Below are positions 60,443 to 64,000 of a DNA stretch of 64,000 bases, in pieces. The notes below the pieces were generated by a model that saw only the letters and a list, made by a program, of their open reading frames with translations, was not told where the DNA came from and made no database searches. Origin of the DNA: Pseudomonas sp. FeN3W (lineage in GTDB: Bacteria; Pseudomonadota; Gammaproteobacteria; Pseudomonadales; Pseudomonadaceae); contig CP136010.1 of assembly GCA_030263805.2 (NCBI GenBank), forward strand, positions 372,001 through 436,000. The letters are read 5' to 3'. The stretch's first letter is position 1. The number at the start of each line of letters is the position of its first letter. The position numbers and the translations under genes were made by a program.

Positions 60443-62718
60443 GCTATCGGGTCGCGGTGCGCGCGCTCTGCGAGTTCACCGCCAAGGTTGGCGATCTGGA
60501 CCTGCGCTTCACGCCCTCGCCCACCGCGCTGGAAGGCATCGCCGGCCACGCCCAGGTCACCGCCAGGCGCGGCGAGGGCTACGAGCGTGAAGTGGCCCTG
60601 GAGGGCCGATACGGAGAGCTCATGGTGCGCGGCCGTGCCGATGGCTACGACCCTGCGCGGAACCGCTTGGAGGAAATCAAGACCTTTCGCGGTGATCTGG
60701 AACGCCAGCCGGCCAACCATCGGCAGTTACACTGGGCGCAGGCGAAGATCTACGGCTGGCTATTGTGTCAGACACGCCAGCTCGATGAGCTCGAGCTGGC
60801 ATTGGTCTATTTCGACGTCGCCAGCCACAAGGAAACCCTCATCATCGAACACCACGGGGCGCAGAGCCTGCGCCTTTTTTTCGAAACCCAGTGCCAGGCG
60901 TTCATCGATTGGGCCGAACAGGAACTCGCCCATCGCGACGCTCGCAATCGGGCGCTCACCGCGCTGCGCTTTCCTCATGCCGGTTTCCGCAGCGGCCAGC
61001 GGCAACTCGCCGAGGCGGTTTACAAGGCGGCCTGCACCGGCACTACGCTGATGGCGCAAGCACCGACCGGTATCGGCAAGACCCTGGGCACGCTGTTTCC
61101 GCAACTCAAGGCCTTCCCCGGCCAGCAGCTCGACAAACTGTTCTTTCTCGCGGCGAAGACCTCCGGCCGGCGCCTGGCGCTGGATGCACTGCAAACGCTG
61201 CAGCGCAACGGCGCGGGTGAGTTGCGTGTGCTCGAACTGATCGCGCGTGACAAGGCCTGCGAGCACCCGGACAAGGCCTGTCACGGCGAATCCTGCCCGT
61301 TGGCGAAAGGCTTCTATGATCGTTTGCCCGCGGCCCGAGCGGCGGCACTGCAGCACGGCATGCTCGATCAAGCGGCATTGCGTGGGGTCGCCCTCACCCA
61401 TCAAGTCTGCCCCTACTACCTCAGCCAGGAGCTGGCGCGCTGGGCGGACGCGGTGGTCGGCGACTACAACTACTATTTCGACATCAGCGCCCTGCTCTAC
61501 GGCCTGACGCTCAACAACGACTGGCGTATCAGCGTACTGGTGGACGAAGCGCACAATCTCCTTGAACGCGCACGCGGTATGTATAGCGCGGCGCTCGATC
61601 AGCGAGCCTTCGCCGGTCTCGGCAGCAAGGCGCCGGCGCCCTTGAAACGCCCGCTGGGCCGAGTACAGCGCTGCTGGAACGACCTGCATCGTGAGCAGCT
61701 GGCGGATTATCAGGTGCAGCCCGAACTGCCGCTCAAGCTGCTCGGTGCCCTGCAACAGGCTGTCAGTGCCATCACCGATTACCTGGGCGAGCAGCCCGGC
61801 GGGCTGGACGCGGAGCTGCAACGTGCCTATTTCGATGCCATGCATTTCTGCCGGGTCGCCGAACTGTTCGGCGAGCATTCGTTGTTCGATATCAGTCTGT
61901 TACCCGTAACTGGCCGCAGCAAGGCCAGGCGTTCGATCCTGTGCCTGCGCAATGTGGTTCCAGCCCCCTTCCTCGCGCCACGGTTGAAACAGGCTCGTTC
62001 GACGGTGCTGTTCTCTGCCACGCTGAACCCGCGCCGGTTCCATGCCGATATGCTAGGGCTGCCCACGGGCAGCGCCTGGACCGAGGTCGAATCGCCGTTC
62101 CAGGCCAATCAGCTGCGAGTGTGCCTGGCCGAGCATGTCTCGACCCGCTATCAGCACCGCCAAGCCTCACTGGGCGCTGTGGTCGAGCTCGTCGCCCGGC
62201 AGTACCGCGAGCGTCCCGGCAACTACCTGGCCTTCTTCAGCAGCTTCGATTACCTGCAACAGGTGACAGCCCTGCTGCGCGAGCAGTATCCGGACGTGCC
62301 CTTTTGGGAGCAAACCCGCGGCATGCAGGAAGCAGCCCGCAGCGCATTTCTCGACCGTTTCACCGAGTACAGCAAGGGCATCGGTTTTGCCGTGCTTGGC
62401 GGCGCATTCGCCGAAGGCATCGACCTGCCAGGCAACCGCTTGATCGGCGCCTTTATCGCCACCCTTGGCCTGCCACAGGTCAATCCGGTCAACGAGCAGT
62501 TCAAGACACGCCTGGACCAGCTGTTCGGCCGCGGCCTGGGTTACGACTACACCTACCTCTACCCCGGGCTGCAGAAAGTCGTGCAGGCCGCGGGCCGGGT
62601 CATTCGCACGCAGAGCGACGAAGGCGTCGTGCACCTGATCGACGACCGTTTCGGCCGGGCGCAGATACGCCGTCTGCTGCCGGGCTGGTGGCAGTTTTCG
62701 CCCACAGCCGGTAACTGA
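60439..62718 (+). CDS. DinG/XPD-like helicase with N-terminal nuclease-like domain
   Basis: 759 residues from GTG 60439, overlapping the upstream stop (GTGA); the frame continuing upstream is a shadow of the nuclease gene. The N-terminal 180 residues look like a PD-(D/E)XK fold (GRADGYDPARNRLEEIKTFR, with Asp and Glu-Ile-Lys). Helicase motifs follow: MAQAPTGIGKTLGTLFPQL (Walker A), VLVDEAHNLLERARGMYSA (DEAH), AVLGGAFAEGIDLPGNRLIG and VVQAAGRVIRTQSDEGVVHL. Cys residues between motifs I and II (ACEHPDKACHGESCPL, QVCPYYL) form the XPD-type iron-sulfur cluster. A coupled repair unit with FAN1 is likely. Confidence 0.9.
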   Translation: MSYRVAVRALCEFTAKVGDLDLRFTPSPTALEGIAGHAQVTARRGEGYEREVALEGRYGELMVRGRADGYDPARNRLEEIKTFRGDLERQPANHRQLHWAQAKIYGWLLCQTRQLDELELALVYFDVASHKETLIIEHHGAQSLRLFFETQCQAFIDWAEQELAHRDARNRALTALRFPHAGFRSGQRQLAEAVYKAACTGTTLMAQAPTGIGKTLGTLFPQLKAFPGQQLDKLFFLAAKTSGRRLALDALQTLQRNGAGELRVLELIARDKACEHPDKACHGESCPLAKGFYDRLPAARAAALQHGMLDQAALRGVALTHQVCPYYLSQELARWADAVVGDYNYYFDISALLYGLTLNNDWRISVLVDEAHNLLERARGMYSAALDQRAFAGLGSKAPAPLKRPLGRVQRCWNDLHREQLADYQVQPELPLKLLGALQQAVSAITDYLGEQPGGLDAELQRAYFDAMHFCRVAELFGEHSLFDISLLPVTGRSKARRSILCLRNVVPAPFLAPRLKQARSTVLFSATLNPRRFHADMLGLPTGSAWTEVESPFQANQLRVCLAEHVSTRYQHRQASLGAVVELVARQYRERPGNYLAFFSSFDYLQQVTALLREQYPDVPFWEQTRGMQEAARSAFLDRFTEYSKGIGFAVLGGAFAEGIDLPGNRLIGAFIATLGLPQVNPVNEQFKTRLDQLFGRGLGYDYTYLYPGLQKVVQAAGRVIRTQSDEGVVHLIDDRFGRAQIRRLLPGWWQFSPTAGN

Positions 62719-62744
62719 CGCCACGCAAGGTAGCGCTGTTCGGG

Positions 62745-62773
62745 TTGCGTGGTACACGGAGGCTCGCTATAGT
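62745..62773 (+). promoter_or_regulatory. Promoter of the interrupted tRNA-Leu
   Basis: TTGCGT (62745-62750), a 17-base spacer and TATAGT (62768-62773), followed by a GC-rich discriminator as in stable-RNA promoters. A small hairpin (GCCGAT/ATCGGC) follows before the tRNA start. Confidence 0.82.
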
Positions 62774-62817
62774 CCTGCGCCGCCGATTCCCCATCGGCGC
62801 ACTGCTAGGCAGTCTCC

Positions 62818-62856
62818 GCCCGGATGGCGAAATTGGTATACGCAAGAGACTTAAAA
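62818..62856 (+). tRNA. tRNA-Leu(UAA), 5' exon only
   Basis: 39 bases equal to positions 1-38 of a tRNA-Leu: acceptor strand GCCCGGA, U8 and G9, D arm GCG-AAATTGGTATA-CGC, A26, anticodon stem AGAGA and loop CTTAAAA with anticodon TAA. Directly afterwards, at 62857, a group II intron begins (GTGCGCC), so the gene is split after the anticodon loop. The 3' exon, which should begin TCTCT, is beyond the window. Function depends on splicing. Confidence 0.85.
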
Positions 62857-63290
62857 GTGCGCCTGTAGATGGCGACGGAACGACGACGTAGGCATACGTC
62901 CTCACTGGGAACAAAGTGAGTAAACCAACACCTTACCGGAGGGGGAAACCCCGTAAGGGACTGTAGCATGGTGTTAAAAGTCTCAAAGGGGATAGTATCC
63001 GCTTCCCCGGAGAGGCAGGTAAAACGGATATGGTAAGAGCTGTATTGCCCGAATCCTAGTCAGAGAGCGATTTACTCGTATCGGTGGGGAAAGGATGCTG
63101 TAACCCCACTCCTTGGAGACAGAAGGTAAGATTTTAAGGCCTTCCGTAGTTCCCCTTCCAAGGCTCAACCCCAGCGCGGGGCTAAATGACGAAAGGGATA
63201 CCTAAGTCCGGTGCAACGTTCTGTCGTTAACGCAGGGATGGCCTAAGTTGCGTAAGCGATATGGTCACGGAGTAACCGTAGTAGAGTGAC

Positions 63291-63375
63291 GCCTCGGTGG
63301 TGAAATGGTAGACACAGGGCACTTAAAATGCCCCGCTCTCCGAGCGTGCCGGTTCGAGTCCGGCCCGAGGCACCA
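63291..63375 (+). tRNA. Complete tRNA-Leu(UAA) inside intron domain IV
   Basis: 85 bases forming a full cloverleaf: acceptor GCCTCGG/CCGAGGC, discriminator A and encoded CCA; D arm GTG/CAC; anticodon arm GGGCA-CTTAAAA-TGCCC (anticodon TAA); long variable arm CGCTCTCCGAGCG; T arm CCGG-TTCGAGT-CCGG. Its stems differ from the interrupted host tRNA (GCCCGGA acceptor, AGAGA anticodon stem), so it is a different isogene, not a local duplication. It begins directly at the end of intron domain III. The intron carries it as cargo and it could supply the isoacceptor the intron disrupts. Confidence 0.92.
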
Positions 63376-63479
63376 TTACTTCCGTAATAGGAAGGGGGGA
63401 CGACTTTCGTGAGGGGTCGAACTCAGAAGGGTTACAGGCGGGTGTTATCAAGCTTATAAATGGTTGAGTTGGATGGCTC

Positions 63480-64000
63480 ATGAAAATCATTGAAAGGCTT
63501 GAAACTCTGAGAAAGTTGAACCGGAATCCGGAGTGGATTAACGACAACATCTTCAGGTTGGTGTGCTCACCTCAAATGGCCGTCCTGGCCTACGAGCAGA
63601 TCAAATCGAAACCAGGGAACATGACTGTCGGGGACGACGGAGTCACCCTTGATCACATCTCTTTGGAAGCAATAGGCACGCTGTGCGAATCGATTAAAAA
63701 TGGTTCGTACTCCCCGAAACCTGTTCGCAGGAAATTCATACCTAAAGCAAACGGGAAGTCCAGGCCTCTGGGTATACCGTCTCCGAGAGACAAGATTGTC
63801 CAAGAAATGATTCGAGAAATCCTCGAATGCATCTACGACACGAGCGAGGCTCCAACATTCTCACAGCACAGCCATGGCTTCAGACCGCATCTGAGTTGCC
63901 ATACGGCAATAAATGAGTTCACCAAATGGCAGGGGGTGACCTGGTTAGTCGAAGGGGACATTAAAGGCTTCTTCGACAACATCGACCATCATATCCTCAT
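63480..64000 (+). CDS. Group II intron reverse transcriptase/maturase, 3' truncated by window
   Basis: ATG 63480 opens a frame that stays open to the window end (173 codons). LtrA-type RT: FRLVCSPQMAVLAYEQIKSK, PGNMTVGDDGVTLDHISLEA, then RT-1 RKFIPKANGKSRPLGIPSPR, RT-2 EAPTFSQHSHGFRPHLSCHT and RT-3 (start) WLVEGDIKGFFDNIDHHIL with the first catalytic Asp. The style is that of the mitochondrial-like (ML) lineage. The YADD box, maturase domain X and any endonuclease domain lie outside the window. Confidence 0.93.
   Translation, partial: MKIIERLETLRKLNRNPEWINDNIFRLVCSPQMAVLAYEQIKSKPGNMTVGDDGVTLDHISLEAIGTLCESIKNGSYSPKPVRRKFIPKANGKSRPLGIPSPRDKIVQEMIREILECIYDTSEAPTFSQHSHGFRPHLSCHTAINEFTKWQGVTWLVEGDIKGFFDNIDHHIL

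Larger units (their letters stand above)
62857..64000 (+). mobile_element. Group II intron (5' part) in tRNA-Leu
   Basis: The 5' end is GTGCG, the group II consensus. Domains I-III span about 434 bases and close at the word GGAGTAACCGTAGTAGAGTGAC minus its first bases, around 63269-63290, which matches the domain III/IV junction of known bacterial introns such as Ll.LtrB. TTTTAAG (63132-63138) is an exact complement of the last seven 5'-exon bases CTTAAAA, an EBS1 candidate; GTCTC (62980-62984) complements exon GAGAC, an EBS2 candidate. Domain IV holds a whole tRNA gene and then the maturase ORF. The 3' end is outside the window. Confidence 0.88.

Noticed and set aside
63291..63375. Second tRNA-Leu as an ordinary tandem tRNA gene
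   Set aside because: It lies between the intron domain III end and the maturase start, so it is inside the intron; a simple tandem array would not have intron sequence on both sides.
1..64000. CRISPR arrays
   Set aside because: No regularly spaced direct repeats and no cas-like genes were seen.

Overview
The window looks like a chromosome segment of a Pseudomonas-type gammaproteobacterium, possibly the Stutzerimonas (P. stutzeri) group. The basis is the GC-rich housekeeping block at 46.6-62.7 kb (dgkA, gor, galU, hemN, FAN1-type nuclease plus DinG-type helicase), an NfxB/MexCD-OprJ-like efflux locus, an MvaT-type silencer paralogue and a Pseudomonas-like LexA box. The species is an inference from gene content and remembered protein similarity; no database search was possible.

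Positions 1-45.7 kb are accessory and patchy in composition. They hold (a) uncharacterised genes and an endonuclease I gene; (b) a tight four-gene minus-strand operon, 5.0-9.9 kb, encoding a polytopic coiled-coil membrane protein, a membrane-anchored VWA-like protein, a MotA/TolQ-like channel protein with a long coiled-coil tail and a MotB/ExbD-like partner, next to small glycine-zipper membrane proteins; (c) a gene split by an IS3-family element with a 3-bp target duplication; (d) nfxB and a mexCD-oprJ-type efflux operon with a perfect 38-bp palindrome between them, followed by an SMR exporter and a short tyrosine recombinase flanked by inverted repeats; (e) an arsenic island with arsJ, gapdh, a phosphatase, arsH, arsC and an arsC-arsR fusion diverging from acr3 and arsA; (f) a defence/SOS-like area with UDG-fold-like proteins, a LexA-box-controlled umuD plus truncated umuC, an SRAP-like protein, orphan antitoxins, a retron (ncRNA plus reverse transcriptase) convergent with a putative nuclease, and an MvaT paralogue; (g) a second IS3-family element that joins remnants of a UvrD-like helicase and an AbrB-type gene; and (h) an XRE regulator and a 430-residue tyrosine recombinase, after which the accessory block ends.

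Positions 46.6-62.7 kb are ordinary chromosome. They include diacylglycerol kinase beside an MdoB/LtaS-like phosphoglycerol transferase, a sialidase-like gene with an in-frame TGA near its probable start, a PCuAC copper chaperone, glutathione reductase beside a glyoxalase-fold protein, galU, a chemoreceptor with a periplasmic c-type haem motif, hemN, and a FAN1-like nuclease overlapping a DinG/XPD-like helicase.

At 62.8 kb a tRNA-Leu(UAA) gene with a good promoter is cut exactly after its anticodon loop by a group II intron. Intron domain IV carries a complete but different tRNA-Leu(UAA) gene ahead of the intron-encoded reverse transcriptase, which runs off the window end. A tRNA-disrupting intron that carries a substitute isoacceptor, together with the four-gene channel-like operon, is the most unusual content here.
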